A DNA stretch of 64,000 bases. Source: Pseudothermotoga elfii DSM 9442 = NBRC 107921. Its GTDB lineage: Bacteria; Thermotogota; Thermotogae; Thermotogales; DSM-5069. Positions 1 through 8,172 of this stretch are shown here, in pieces; position 1 is the stretch's first letter; every line of letters starts with the position of its first letter. The position numbers and the translations under genes were made by a program. The DNA lies in NCBI RefSeq assembly GCF_000504085.1, contig NC_022792.1:992001-1056000 (forward strand). The letters run 5' to 3'. A model generated the notes under the pieces. It saw nothing but the letters and a program-made list of their open reading frames with translations. It was not told the DNA's origin and did not search any database.

Positions 1-387
1 GCCTTCATTTCTTTTACTGATTCAGGCAGACAAGTTTTGATGGACGCTAAGAGAGAAGCAGGAGGACTTCATGCAGCGGCATCACCAATGGAACTGGTCC
101 TTTCTGCCTTAACTGGTTGTACGGGAATGGATGTTGTTTCAATACTTGAGAAGATGAAAGTGCTTGACGATATTGAGAAGTTTTCCATGGAAGTTTCCTC
201 CGAGCGATCCCAGGACCATCCGAAAGTTTATACAAAAATACACCTTAAATATATATTTAAATTCAAAGGTGAAGCACCCGTAGATAAAGTGGAAAAAGCT
301 GTAAATCTTTCTCAGGAGAAATACTGTAGCGTTGCTGGAATGTTGAAAAAAGCTGCCGAAATTACCTATGAAATTGTATATGAATGA
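1..387 (+). CDS. OsmC/YhfA family peroxide-related protein, 5' truncated
   Basis: The reading frame is open from base 1, so the gene starts left of the window; 128 residues remain. The OsmC signature is clear: a Gly-Gly loop, then [17 protein letters not shown] with the first conserved cysteine, and KYCSVAG with the second. OsmC/YhfA-type proteins use this cysteine pair to reduce organic hydroperoxides, or serve in small thiol chemistry, in the cytoplasm. An internal TTG/ATG at 37-42 could be mistaken for the start, but upstream residues (FTDSGRQVL) continue the family pattern of the N-terminal strand. It lies 11 bases before the macro-domain gene and probably shares its transcript. Family assignment is firm; substrate is unknown. 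Confidence 0.85.
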   Translation, partial: AFISFTDSGRQVLMDAKREAGGLHAAASPMELVLSALTGCTGMDVVSILEKMKVLDDIEKFSMEVSSERSQDHPKVYTKIHLKYIFKFKGEAPVDKVEKAVNLSQEKYCSVAGMLKKAAEITYEIVYE

Positions 388-398
388 GGTGAAAATTT

Positions 399-955
399 GT
401 GATATTGAGAACTTTCAGGTATGAGGATGTGAGTGTAGAGATTGTTGAGGATGATATAACCAGACAGGAAACAGATATTATAGTAAATGCGGCGAACTCA
501 TACTTAAGGCATGGCGGCGGAGTTGCAGGGGCTATTGTAAAAGCAGGTGGCGAGGAAATCCAAAAAGAGAGCGATGAATATATAGAGAAGTACGGTTCGG
601 TGCCTGTTTCTGGTGTGGCGGTGACGGGGGCTGGAAAATTAAGAGCGAGATATATTTTCCATGCCGTTGGACCGGTATGGGGTGAAGGAAATGAGCACGT
701 AAAACTTTACAATACGGTCAAAAATGTTTTGCTTAAGGCTAATGAACTTAGAGAAAAATCCATAAGTATCCCGGCAATAAGTAGTGGTACATTTGGTTTT
801 CCAAAAAAGACTGCGCGGAGATTTTCTTAAGAGCGATTAAAGATTATTTAATATCATGCAAAGATAACTCCCTTAAAACAATAAGAATTTGCAATATAGA
901 TCATCAGACCTGCCAGATTTTTTTGGAAACCTTTGAAAGATTCTGGGGGTGGTAA
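399..955 (+). CDS. Macro-domain (ADP-ribose-binding) protein, interrupted by a -1 frameshift at 803-809
   Basis: Macro domains bind ADP-ribose or hydrolyse it from proteins and O-acetyl-ADP-ribose. Seen here: DIIVNAANSYLRHGGGVAGAI (nucleotide-binding loop), IFHAVGPVW and the second loop PAISSGTFGFPKK. In the starting frame (GTG 399, Shine-Dalgarno GAGGTGA at 386-392) translation stops at 828-830 after 143 codons. Stepping back one base at A AAA AAG (803-809) continues as DCAEIFLRAIKDYL and ends at TAA 953-955, giving 185 residues, the usual macro-domain length. The truncated form lacks the last helices. Alternatives are a sequencing error (6 A for 7), a pseudogene, or programmed frameshifting. 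Its end overlaps the next gene by 7 bases. Confidence 0.8.
803..809 (+). other. Candidate -1 slippery heptamer A AAA AAG in macro-domain gene
   Basis: The heptamer sits in the correct phase (ccA AAA AAG), the same sequence as the efficient E. coli dnaX site. After the slip the next codon is GAC at 809-811. No Shine-Dalgarno-like stimulator is visible 10 bases upstream, and only weak hairpins lie downstream. The signal therefore rests on the heptamer and the restored conserved C-terminus. Confidence 0.5.
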
Positions 956-1257
956 CCATTACAGATCAGAAAGAAGAAAAAATTGTCAAACTTTCGATGA
1001 TTGAATTGATATTGCTCAGTTTTAATACAATTGCTGCGCGGTGCTGGGCAAGACTTGGGCTTGTGAAAGATGAATATGGTGAAATGAGGCAGGATCTTAA
1101 AGAAGCCAGAATAGGCATTGATACACTTGATGCTATATTGAAAGCCTTAAATGGGAATATCGAAGATGAGATTTACAGAGAATTAGAAGGTATTGTATCT
1201 AACCTAAAACTTAATTATGTAAACCAATATAATAAATCAAAGGGCGAAAAAACGTGA
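949..1257 (+). CDS. DUF1844 family protein
   Basis: A 102-residue cytoplasmic protein of unknown function. The family signature is visible: KIVKLSMIELILLSFNT, then ARCWARLGLV, and KEARIGIDTLDAI near the middle, ending in a LKLNYV segment. The GTG at 949 overlaps the end of the frameshifted macro-domain frame; an ATG at 997 would cut into the conserved block, so GTG is preferred. The 3' end overlaps the YchF start by 4 bases, so the two are probably translationally coupled. No catalytic residues can be named. Confidence 0.8.
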   Translation: MVTITDQKEEKIVKLSMIELILLSFNTIAARCWARLGLVKDEYGEMRQDLKEARIGIDTLDAILKALNGNIEDEIYRELEGIVSNLKLNYVNQYNKSKGEKT

Positions 1258-2339
1258 AAAAAGCAGGTATAGTAGGTCTTCCAAATAGTGGAAAATCGAC
1301 GTTTTTTAACGCGATCACAGATCAAAATGTCCCGGCTGAAGAATATCCATTTTGTACTATTGAGCCAAACAATGGCGTTTTAACTGTTGTTGATGAGAGG
1401 GTCAATAAACTTGCGCAGATGGAAGGTTCGCAGAAAATCATCTATCCTTTCATTCAGATCGTCGATATAGCTGGTTTAGTAAAAGGGGCAAGCCATGGAG
1501 AAGGCCTTGGAAATCAGTTTTTAGATCATATAAGCAAGGTAGATTTGATTCTTCATGTTGTGCGTTGCTTCAAAATAGATGATGTTTCGCATCCAATGGG
1601 TGATGTTGACCCTGAAAGAGATATAGAGATTGTGGAAACTGAGTTGATACTGAAAGATCTTGAGACGATAGAAAAAAGAATGGCCAAGATATCAAAGCAG
1701 GCTAAATCAGGGGATATAGATTCGCGCAACGAGCTTATTTTTTTGCAACGATTGAAAGAACACTTAGAAAGCGGGAAATTATCTGTAATGTTTGAAAGAA
1801 ATGAAAGTGAAAGTAAGATAATAGACTCCCTGTTTCTTCTAACCGAGAAACCCGTTATATATATTGCCAACGTTGATGAGTGGGGTATTGACAGGGAACT
1901 AAATAAGAAAGTAGAGCGCGTTGCCAAAAACAAAGGATTCAGTTTTCTGGCAATTAATGCCCGCCTTGAGTACGAACTGAGGCAGATGGAAAAAGATGAA
2001 GCAAAAGAATTTCTCGAAGCGTATGGGTTTGAAAAATTCATTAAAGAAAGATTATTTGAAGAGATTAAAAAAAGCTTGAGATTAATATGTTTCTTAACTG
2101 CGACAAAAAATGAAGCTCGCAGCTGGGTTGTTCCTGAAAACAGCTCTGCTTACGAAGCGGCAGGACTTATACACACAGATATCCAAAAAGGATTTGCCAG
2201 GGCTGAAGTTATCTCTTTCAACGAACTCATAAATTTTTCTTGCATGAAGGAAGCCAAGGAAGCAGGGGCAATAAAAGCTCACGGAAAAGATTATTTGATT
2301 AAGGAGGGAGATGTTGTCCACTTTTTATTCCATAGTTGA
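1254..2339 (+). CDS. ychF: YchF/OLA1-type nucleotide-binding P-loop protein
   Basis: YchF is a universally conserved ribosome-associated P-loop protein that prefers ATP over GTP. At 361 residues it is of normal length. Seen: Walker A GLPNSGKST at residues 6-14, the family block EEYPFCTIEPN around residue 31, DIAGLVKGAS (G3), NVDE in the G4 region, and a C-terminal TGS domain ending GKDYLIKEGDVVHFLF. The G4 motif is not NKxD, as expected for this family. The start is GTG 1254, overlapping DUF1844. The 3' end overlaps the next gene by 29 bases. Confidence 0.96.
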   Translation: MKKAGIVGLPNSGKSTFFNAITDQNVPAEEYPFCTIEPNNGVLTVVDERVNKLAQMEGSQKIIYPFIQIVDIAGLVKGASHGEGLGNQFLDHISKVDLILHVVRCFKIDDVSHPMGDVDPERDIEIVETELILKDLETIEKRMAKISKQAKSGDIDSRNELIFLQRLKEHLESGKLSVMFERNESESKIIDSLFLLTEKPVIYIANVDEWGIDRELNKKVERVAKNKGFSFLAINARLEYELRQMEKDEAKEFLEAYGFEKFIKERLFEEIKKSLRLICFLTATKNEARSWVVPENSSAYEAAGLIHTDIQKGFARAEVISFNELINFSCMKEAKEAGAIKAHGKDYLIKEGDVVHFLFHS

Positions 2340-2691
2340 TCTTTTGAAAAATACACCTTTAATAGCAACTGTTTTGTCTTTTCTGGTTGCTCAAACTATT
2401 AAAGTGATATTTTCGAAGAGTTTCTCTATGTTCAAAAAATACGGTGGCATGCCAAGCGGCCACGCGGCTGCGATGTCGGGTCTTGCTTTTTCTCTGGCGA
2501 GATGTACCGGTTATGATTCACCAGCAACTGCTGTTGCCACTGCATTGCTTATGGTAGTTGTTGCAGATGCTGTTAATTTAAGACCATATGTGAGAGAAGA
2601 TCTCGGGCACACCTGGCTTCAAGCATTTGCAGGAATTGGTGTTGGCTTTACGGTTGCTCATCTTTTGCCAGCTAAAATTCCATTGTGGTGA
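2311..2691 (+). CDS. Divergent PAP2-like (DUF212/YuiD) membrane protein
   Basis: A 126-residue membrane protein of the DUF212 family, a divergent relative of acid phosphatase/vanadium peroxidase (PAP2) enzymes. Seen: hydrophobic segments near residues 15-33, 48-65 and 70-85, a GGMPSGHAAAMSGL core (the family's conserved Ser-Gly-His), and a C-terminal RPYVREDLGHTWLQ segment with a second histidine. The ATG at 2311 has an ideal AAGGAGGG site, although it lies inside ychF. The reaction, if any, is unknown. The stop overlaps the region used as the ComM ribosome binding site. Confidence 0.85.
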   Translation: MLSTFYSIVDLLKNTPLIATVLSFLVAQTIKVIFSKSFSMFKKYGGMPSGHAAAMSGLAFSLARCTGYDSPATAVATALLMVVVADAVNLRPYVREDLGHTWLQAFAGIGVGFTVAHLLPAKIPLW

Positions 2692-2696
2692 TTAAT

Positions 2697-4205
2697 ATGC
2701 CAGCCAAATTGTCTTCAGTAACAGTTGTTGGATTGAATGTAACGCCAATAGAAGTAGAGGTAGATATCGACAGAAAAAGCATTATACATGATGTTGATAT
2801 AGTTGGTCTCGGTGATACAGCTGTCAAGGAAAGCAAAAAAAGAGTTAAAAGTGCTTTGAGAAACTCTGGATTCAAATTTCCTCAAGGTAAAGTTGTAGTC
2901 AATCTCGCGCCAGCTGATTTGAAAAAAGAAGGATCGCTGCTGGATCTTCCAATAGCTGTTGGAATATTACAAGCATCTGGAGTTTTGCAGAGAGCCGATA
3001 TTCTTGCCCTCGGGGAACTTTCTCTTGACGGAAAGATAAGGAGTGTTCGCGGAATTTTAACTACCCTGCTCTTTTTAAGTGAGATTCATTATGAAGGAAT
3101 AGTTGTCGTTCCAGAAGAAAATCTGCGGGAAGCTCAAATGGTTGACGGATTAAAATTATACGCGTTTGCGGAACTCAAAGAAGTTGTTGAGTTCATAAAT
3201 GGAGTTGTGAAATATGAACCAGTATCTTTTAGGGGAATACCTCCAGCTGAGTATGAATCTGAACTTGACTTTGCCGATGTAAAGGGCCAGGCAGTGGCAA
3301 AACGGGCACTTGAGATAGCCGCTGCTGGTTTTCATAATGTTTTGATGAGAGGGAGCCCTGGTTCTGGAAAAACAATGCTCGCCAGAAGAATTCCGAGTAT
3401 AATGCCTCCGATGACTGATGATGAAACTATAGAAGTTCTGAAAATCTACAGCACTGTTGGAATGATGAACTCGAATCGAATCTTCAGGCCATTTCGTTCC
3501 CCACATCATACTGCCTCGAGTGTTGCCATAATTGGTGGAGGAAACGATGCGAAACCAGGAGAAGTCACACTTGCACATAACGGTGTCTTATTCTTAGATG
3601 AATTTCCGGAATTTCGCAGGGATGTTATTGAAGCATTGAGGCAACCTCTCGAAGAAGGTACTGTTACCGTTGCAAGGGCAAAAATGACGATAACATATCC
3701 AGCGCGCTTTATGCTTGTTGCTGCAATGAATCCCTGCCCATGTGGGAATTACGGTGATCCAAAAGCAGTTTGCAGTTGTACCCCATACGATATAATAAGG
3801 TATAACAAGAAAATTTCAGGTCCTGTTCTTGACAGAATTGATATCATAATTCAGGTTCAGAAAATGGAATTTGATGAGTATTTTTCGAAACAGGCATCTG
3901 AAAGTAGCAATGAAATAAGAAACAGGGTTATTGCTGCGAGGGAAATTCAATACAGAAGGTACGCCGGTTACAATTTTTCGACTAACTCCAAACTTTCCTC
4001 AAAGTTGCTTCGCCACTTTATCCAGCTCGATGACAGAAGCGAAGATATTTTAAAATTAGCTACCATGAAATTTAACCTTTCTAACAGGTCCATCGATAAA
4101 ATTCTACGCCTTTCTCGTACGATAGCCGATCTCGATAAAAGTGATCGAATAAAGCTTAACCATGTAGCGGAAGCCATCCAGTATAAAACTCAGGATCACC
4201 TTTGA
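2697..4205 (+). CDS. comM: ComM/YifB-type AAA+ protein (magnesium-chelatase-like)
   Basis: A 502-residue protein of the YifB/ComM family; characterised ComM is a hexameric helicase that supports branch migration during natural transformation. Domain order: N-terminal Lon-protease-like fold with DTAVKESKKRVKSAL and VNLAPADLKKEGS, then AAA+ with Walker A GSPGSGKT (about residue 215), the RPFRSPHH block, Walker B LFLDEFPEF and the zinc-like cluster NPCPCGNYG...CSC. I chose ATG 2697 over GTG 2685 because GGTGA at 2687-2691 is correctly spaced. Whether this species is naturally competent cannot be told, but pilin-like genes lie at 13.7-16.5 kb. Confidence 0.93.
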   Translation: MPAKLSSVTVVGLNVTPIEVEVDIDRKSIIHDVDIVGLGDTAVKESKKRVKSALRNSGFKFPQGKVVVNLAPADLKKEGSLLDLPIAVGILQASGVLQRADILALGELSLDGKIRSVRGILTTLLFLSEIHYEGIVVVPEENLREAQMVDGLKLYAFAELKEVVEFINGVVKYEPVSFRGIPPAEYESELDFADVKGQAVAKRALEIAAAGFHNVLMRGSPGSGKTMLARRIPSIMPPMTDDETIEVLKIYSTVGMMNSNRIFRPFRSPHHTASSVAIIGGGNDAKPGEVTLAHNGVLFLDEFPEFRRDVIEALRQPLEEGTVTVARAKMTITYPARFMLVAAMNPCPCGNYGDPKAVCSCTPYDIIRYNKKISGPVLDRIDIIIQVQKMEFDEYFSKQASESSNEIRNRVIAAREIQYRRYAGYNFSTNSKLSSKLLRHFIQLDDRSEDILKLATMKFNLSNRSIDKILRLSRTIADLDKSDRIKLNHVAEAIQYKTQDHL

Positions 4206-4320
4206 TCTGAGAATTAATTTTAGCCTCTTAACTATCATGTAACCTAACATAATCTCATTTTGAATACAAATGGTGGAAAATATTATTGTGGCTTTTGCCA
4301 TTGACAGGAGGTGAGGAAAG

Positions 4321-4644
4321 ATGAGTTGGAAAGGTTGGCTCATCTTGATAGTGGCCCTCTGGCTAATTGTCTCAGTGCTGATACCGAACATCGCAGGCTC
4401 AAAAGGAGCAAATCTGGCTAATTTCCTCATCACTGGAATCATTTTTGCTGCTGTCAGTGCCATGGATTTTAAACAGACGAAAACTGTAGCATGGATAATT
4501 TTGATTGTAGGAATTTGGTTAATCATCTCGTCGTTCATTCCAAGCATAACAGGCTCAAAGACAGCGGCTATGACGAATGGATTGATTATGGGAATTATCA
4601 ACCTCATTCTCTCGTTCTTTATGAAAAAATCAAAAGCAAGTTAG
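4321..4644 (+). CDS. Small membrane protein with two SPW-like repeats
   Basis: A 107-residue protein with four predicted membrane segments arranged as an internal duplication. Repeat 1 (about residues 6-48) carries LILIVALWLIVSVLIPNI and repeat 2 (about 57-99) carries IILIVGIWLIISSFIPSI; each is followed by an AGSK or TGSK loop and a second helix. This is the SPW-repeat type of architecture, function unknown. Shine-Dalgarno ACAGGAGGTGAG ends about 6 bases before the ATG. It stands alone: 115 bases after comM and immediately before a strong terminator. Confidence 0.75.
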   Translation: MSWKGWLILIVALWLIVSVLIPNIAGSKGANLANFLITGIIFAAVSAMDFKQTKTVAWIILIVGIWLIISSFIPSITGSKTAAMTNGLIMGIINLILSFFMKKSKAS

Positions 4645-4646
4645 GC

Positions 4647-4676
4647 TAAAAACCCGGCTCTCGCCGGGTTTTTATT
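4647..4676. terminator. Bidirectional intrinsic terminator
   Basis: Perfect stem AACCCGGC (4651-4658) / GCCGGGTT (4663-4670) with loop TCTC, flanked by an A run on the left and TTTATTT on the right. It ends the SPW-protein transcript and, read in reverse, the MOSC-side transcript whose stop lies at 4672. Confidence 0.9.
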
Positions 4677-5124
4677 TGTCAGGAATACAAAATTCTACGA
4701 CATCATTTACCTTTATTTTTCCACCACGAAGAACTTTCAGGAAAATTCCCTCTGCTGGCATGACACACCTGCCAACAATTTTTGCTATTTCGCATTTATC
4801 ATGACATTGTTTGCCAATTTGAGAAATCTCGAGTTCTACTGTTCCAATAATAGCTCTGGTTTTTAGTGGCAATTTCCAAACTTCTACACCTTCAATCGTA
4901 ATGTTTTCTGCAAAATCTCCAGCATTTACATCAATTCCCCATTTTCTTGCCTTCTCTATACTTTCAATCGACAACATTGAAATCTGCCTATGCCAGTTTC
5001 CGGCGTGTGCATCACCTGATATACCATGATTTTCAACCAGAATAACTTCTTCAACTGGTGTTTTCTTCACACCTTTGACCTTGGAAACATTTATTGAAAT
5101 TATTTTACCGTAAATTTTTGTCAT
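4672..5124 (-). CDS. MOSC-domain protein
   Basis: A 150-residue stand-alone MOSC domain. MOSC modules carry sulfur or bind molybdenum cofactor and occur in Moco sulfurases. Seen: HGISGDAHAGNWHRQIS near the N-terminus, GDFAENITIEG in the middle, and the cysteine-rich block GKQCHDKCEI followed by GRCVMPAEGIF, then a GGKIKVND end. The ATG at 5124 has a perfect AGGAGGAG site. It is transcribed with MoaC 29 bases upstream, which supports a molybdenum or tungsten cofactor role. Confidence 0.9.
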   Translation of the reverse strand: MTKIYGKIISINVSKVKGVKKTPVEEVILVENHGISGDAHAGNWHRQISMLSIESIEKARKWGIDVNAGDFAENITIEGVEVWKLPLKTRAIIGTVELEISQIGKQCHDKCEIAKIVGRCVMPAEGIFLKVLRGGKIKVNDVVEFCIPDK

Positions 5125-5153
5125 GTACTGTGCTCCTCCTGTAATAACCGTTT

Positions 5154-5654
5154 CTATGTATTATCAGATGATAGCTCATTTCTTTTCCAGTGGCCAGATT
5201 TACCTCCGGATTTTTCCAGGAGGCATATTTTTTCTATAACCATACTTTTATCAATAGATTTACACATATCATAAATGGTAAGTGCTGCAACAGAGGCTGC
5301 TGTTAAAGCTTCCATTTCCGCACCTGTCTTTTCTCTACATTTGACTGTTGATATTATTTCTATCGAATTTTGTTCTTCTCTCAAAATGAATTCTATCTCT
5401 GCGTGAGTTAAATTGATATTGTGACATAGCGGTATTAATTCAGATGTTCTCTTCGCAGCCATTATTCCAGCAATCTTGGCTGTTGTTATAACATCTCCCT
5501 TTTTTACTTCGTTTTCTTTTATTTTAAATAGGGTTTCTCGATTCATCTGAACAATAGCAAGTGCTTTTGCGATTCTTTCGGTGTTTTCTTTAGAGGTTAT
5601 GTCAACCATCCGAATATTTCCTTTTTTATCAATATGGGAAAAATCCCCAGTCAT
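5154..5654 (-). CDS. moaC: Cyclic pyranopterin monophosphate synthase MoaC
   Basis: MoaC converts the MoaA product of GTP into cyclic pyranopterin monophosphate, the first committed intermediate of molybdopterin. At 166 residues it is standard. Seen: MVDITSKENTERIAKA, then the catalytic-region motifs IPLCHNI and KTGAEMEALTAAS (usually GVEMEALTA), DMCKSIDK and the C-terminal EKSGGKSGHW. No other moa gene lies in the window. Upstream lies cysK, with 56 bases between. Confidence 0.95.
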   Translation of the reverse strand: MTGDFSHIDKKGNIRMVDITSKENTERIAKALAIVQMNRETLFKIKENEVKKGDVITTAKIAGIMAAKRTSELIPLCHNINLTHAEIEFILREEQNSIEIISTVKCREKTGAEMEALTAASVAALTIYDMCKSIDKSMVIEKICLLEKSGGKSGHWKRNELSSDNT

Positions 5655-5710
5655 TTTTTTACCAGCTCCCTTTCCAGAAACTCAAATTCACTTTGCATTC
5701 TACCAAATTT

Positions 5711-6589
5711 TCACCGGTCAATGACACTGAGATATCTTTCATAATGATCCGGGGCTATTGTCACTATTACCGAATTCTCTGGCATATTCTGAGCGATCCT
5801 CATAGCAACCGAAATGTTTGCTCCACTTGATATTCCTACTGTTAAACCTTCTTTGTGCAATAAAAATTTGGTTGTTGCAATAGCTTCTTCGTCTTCAACA
5901 GTTACTATTTCGTCTATAACACTACGATCCAAAATTTTTGGGATAAAGCCAGCCCCAATACCCTGTATTCCATGCTTCCCGGCTACACCTTTCGAAAGCA
6001 TAGGAGATTTTGCTGGTTCGACTGCAACGATTTTGACTTTTTGCCCGTAAAGTTCTTTAAGCAATTTTCCAACACCTGTTATAGTGCCTCCTGTTCCAAC
6101 TCCTGCTACAAATACATTGATATGATAATTAGTTTGTCTGAGTATCTCGCAGGCGGTGGTAATTCTATGGGACAGAGGATTGTAGGGATTTTCGAATTGA
6201 TTTGGCATATAACCACCTGTTTCATCTCTTATTTCAATTGCTCTGTCTATTGCTCCTTTCATCCCTTTATCAGAAGGAGTCAAAATTACATCAGCGCCTA
6301 AAGCCCTCAAAAGAGATATCCTTTCCTTGCTTACATTTTCTGGCATGGTAAGAATAACTCTGTAACCTTTTAAAGCTCCTATGCCGGATAGAGCTATGCC
6401 TGTATTCCCGCTTGTTGGTTCAACAATCACATTGTTTTTAATTTTTCCGTGTTTCTCTGCTGCTTCTACCATAAAAAGTGCTGGCCTATCTTTAATACTG
6501 CTCCATGGATTATACTTTTCAAGTTTCACAAATACTTTCGGTTCGCTCTTTAACCTGATCATTGGTGTGTTGCCTATCAAATTGAGCAT
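5711..6589 (-). CDS. cysK: Cysteine synthase (O-acetylserine sulfhydrylase)
   Basis: A pyridoxal-phosphate enzyme that makes cysteine from O-acetylserine and sulfide. At 292 residues it is slightly short for CysK (about 310). Seen: IGNTPMIRL at the N-terminus, the PLP lysine in SSIKDR (about residue 34), the substrate loop PTSGNTG, the glycine-rich phosphate cup GVGTGGTITG, and a C-terminal GISSGAN serine ligand. ATG 6589 has a strong GAAAGGAGG site that lies inside cysE, so the two genes overlap by 71 bases. The pair is functionally matched, since CysE supplies the substrate. Confidence 0.96.
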   Translation of the reverse strand: MLNLIGNTPMIRLKSEPKVFVKLEKYNPWSSIKDRPALFMVEAAEKHGKIKNNVIVEPTSGNTGIALSGIGALKGYRVILTMPENVSKERISLLRALGADVILTPSDKGMKGAIDRAIEIRDETGGYMPNQFENPYNPLSHRITTACEILRQTNYHINVFVAGVGTGGTITGVGKLLKELYGQKVKIVAVEPAKSPMLSKGVAGKHGIQGIGAGFIPKILDRSVIDEIVTVEDEEAIATTKFLLHKEGLTVGISSGANISVAMRIAQNMPENSVIVTIAPDHYERYLSVIDR

Positions 6590-7145
6590 TGAAAACCTCC
6601 TTTCTCAAAATTTTTGCCGGGATTCCAACCGCAAGGCTATTTTCTGGAACATTGTGCAAGACCACTGCATTGGCTCCAATGGTTGCTCTGTCTCCAACGC
6701 TTATCGGTCCTAATATTTTTGCTCCAGCACCTATAACAACATCTTTTCCAATATCTGGATGTCTCTTGCCCGGGCAAACTTTTTTTGTTCCCAGTGTAAC
6801 ACCGTGATAAATTAATGTTCCTTTTCCAACCGTAGCGGTGCTCCCAATTACAACACCAATACCATGATCGATTACTACTCCCGGTTCAATGGTTGCTGCA
6901 GGATGAAGGTCCATAGAGAAAAGTACTCTTGAAAAGTAATGAATGACGTGGGCAAGAATTTTGAGTTTGTGTCTATAAAAAAAGTTCGAGAATCTGTAGC
7001 ATACTAAACCATGGAAGGAAGCGTTAAAAAATAACACATGGAATCTACTCGTTGATGAGGGATCAAGTTTTAAATAATAAGCTATATCTTCGGAAATAGC
7101 TCTAAAAACATTGATGAAATCTGACCAGAATCTGAATATTCGCAC
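6519..7145 (-). CDS. cysE: Serine O-acetyltransferase
   Basis: Transfers acetyl from acetyl-CoA to serine. The 208-residue protein has an N-terminal helical domain (FRAISEDIAYYLKLDP) and a left-handed beta-helix of hexapeptide repeats (HPAATIEPGVVIDHGIGVVIG, GTLIYHGVTLGT, HPDIGKDVVIGAGAKILG). The last 24 residues, after GIPAKILRK, overlap the cysK start. The only start in frame is GTG 7145; the good Shine-Dalgarno (GGAGGTG, complement of 7162-7168) lies 16 bases upstream and is better placed for an out-of-frame ATG at 7156 (see findings). Divergent from hflK. Confidence 0.93.
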   Translation of the reverse strand: MRIFRFWSDFINVFRAISEDIAYYLKLDPSSTSRFHVLFFNASFHGLVCYRFSNFFYRHKLKILAHVIHYFSRVLFSMDLHPAATIEPGVVIDHGIGVVIGSTATVGKGTLIYHGVTLGTKKVCPGKRHPDIGKDVVIGAGAKILGPISVGDRATIGANAVVLHNVPENSLAVGIPAKILRKEVFNAQFDRQHTNDQVKERTESICET

Positions 7146-7171
7146 CCCAGCAACATATAAACACCTCCAAA

Positions 7172-7200
7172 TTTAGTCTAATTTGAGTTTAACTTATAAT
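7172..7200 (+). promoter_or_regulatory. Possible promoter for hflKC
   Basis: A perfect TATAAT at 7195-7200 is preceded, 17 bases away, by TTTAGT (7172-7177), which matches the -35 consensus only in part. It lies in the 106-base divergent gap between cysE and hflK. Confidence 0.35.
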
Positions 7201-7251
7201 CTTAAAGTTTGTGTTTCAAAGTTCTGATATTCTGGAATGGGAGGTGTCAGA

Positions 7252-8172
7252 ATGAAAACTAAGGTAATTGTCCTTGTGATTGTAGTTGTAGCTTTGTTTT
7301 TGTATCTTGCGACAGGTGTTTATCAGGTTAATCCGTCGCAGGTTGCCTTAGTGAAAACTTTTGGCAAATATAGCCATACATCCGGACCGGGTATACATTT
7401 TCACGCACCATTTCCATTTCAGACTCATGTGATTGTTGATGTACAAACGGTCAGAAAACAGGAAATTGGATTCAGAACGGTGAGACCGGGGCAATATGTA
7501 CAAAAACAGGATGAAGCTTTGATTTTAACCAAAGATGGGAATATAGTTAGTGTTGAAGCAGTTGTTCAGTACAGAGTAAATGATCCAATAAAATTTGTTT
7601 TTAATGTTGAAAATCCCGAAGAACTTGTAAAATTTACAACTGAATCAGCTTTGAGAGATAGGATATCAAAAAGAACAGTGGATGATATTCTCACTTCAGA
7701 AAGAGATACCGTTGCGTATGAAACCCATCAAATTGCGCAGCAGCTGCTGGATCAATATGATGTAGGTGTAACAGTGCTGAATGTTTTACTTCAGGAAGTT
7801 GTCCCACCGCAACCGGTTATAGCGGCTTTCGATGATGTAAACAACGCAAAGCAGGACAAAGAAAGATACATTAATGAAGCAACAAAATATGCAAATAATT
7901 TAATACCTTCTGTCGAAGGTGAAACAAGAAAAATAGTTCTTGATGCGGAAGCTTATGCTCAGCAAAAAGTTTTGCAAGCTGTTGGTGAAACCCAAAGATT
8001 CCTGAGTATTTTAAAAGAGTACGAAACCTCTCCAGAAATAACTGAAATAAGATTAAAGATCGAAACACTCGAAGAAGTTTTACCGAAAGCAAAAAGAATT
8101 ATATTGCTGAGTGACGCACAAAATATCGCCCTGTTAAACTTTGAGGATTTGATAGGTGGTGGTTCTAAATGA
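7252..8172 (+). CDS. hflK: HflK-type SPFH/band 7 membrane protein
   Basis: Membrane-anchored SPFH protein. In characterised bacteria HflK and HflC form a cage around the FtsH protease in the inner membrane. Seen: one N-terminal membrane helix (residues 4-19, IVLVIVVVALFLYLAT), YQVNPSQVALVKTFGKY opening the band 7 domain, RVNDPIKFVF, and a C-terminal coiled region (NNAKQDKERYINEA). I chose ATG 7252 (GGGAGGTG at 7239-7246) rather than the ATG at 7237. Length is 306 residues. It overlaps hflC by 4 bases. FtsH itself is not in the window. Confidence 0.92.
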   Translation: MKTKVIVLVIVVVALFLYLATGVYQVNPSQVALVKTFGKYSHTSGPGIHFHAPFPFQTHVIVDVQTVRKQEIGFRTVRPGQYVQKQDEALILTKDGNIVSVEAVVQYRVNDPIKFVFNVENPEELVKFTTESALRDRISKRTVDDILTSERDTVAYETHQIAQQLLDQYDVGVTVLNVLLQEVVPPQPVIAAFDDVNNAKQDKERYINEATKYANNLIPSVEGETRKIVLDAEAYAQQKVLQAVGETQRFLSILKEYETSPEITEIRLKIETLEEVLPKAKRIILLSDAQNIALLNFEDLIGGGSK

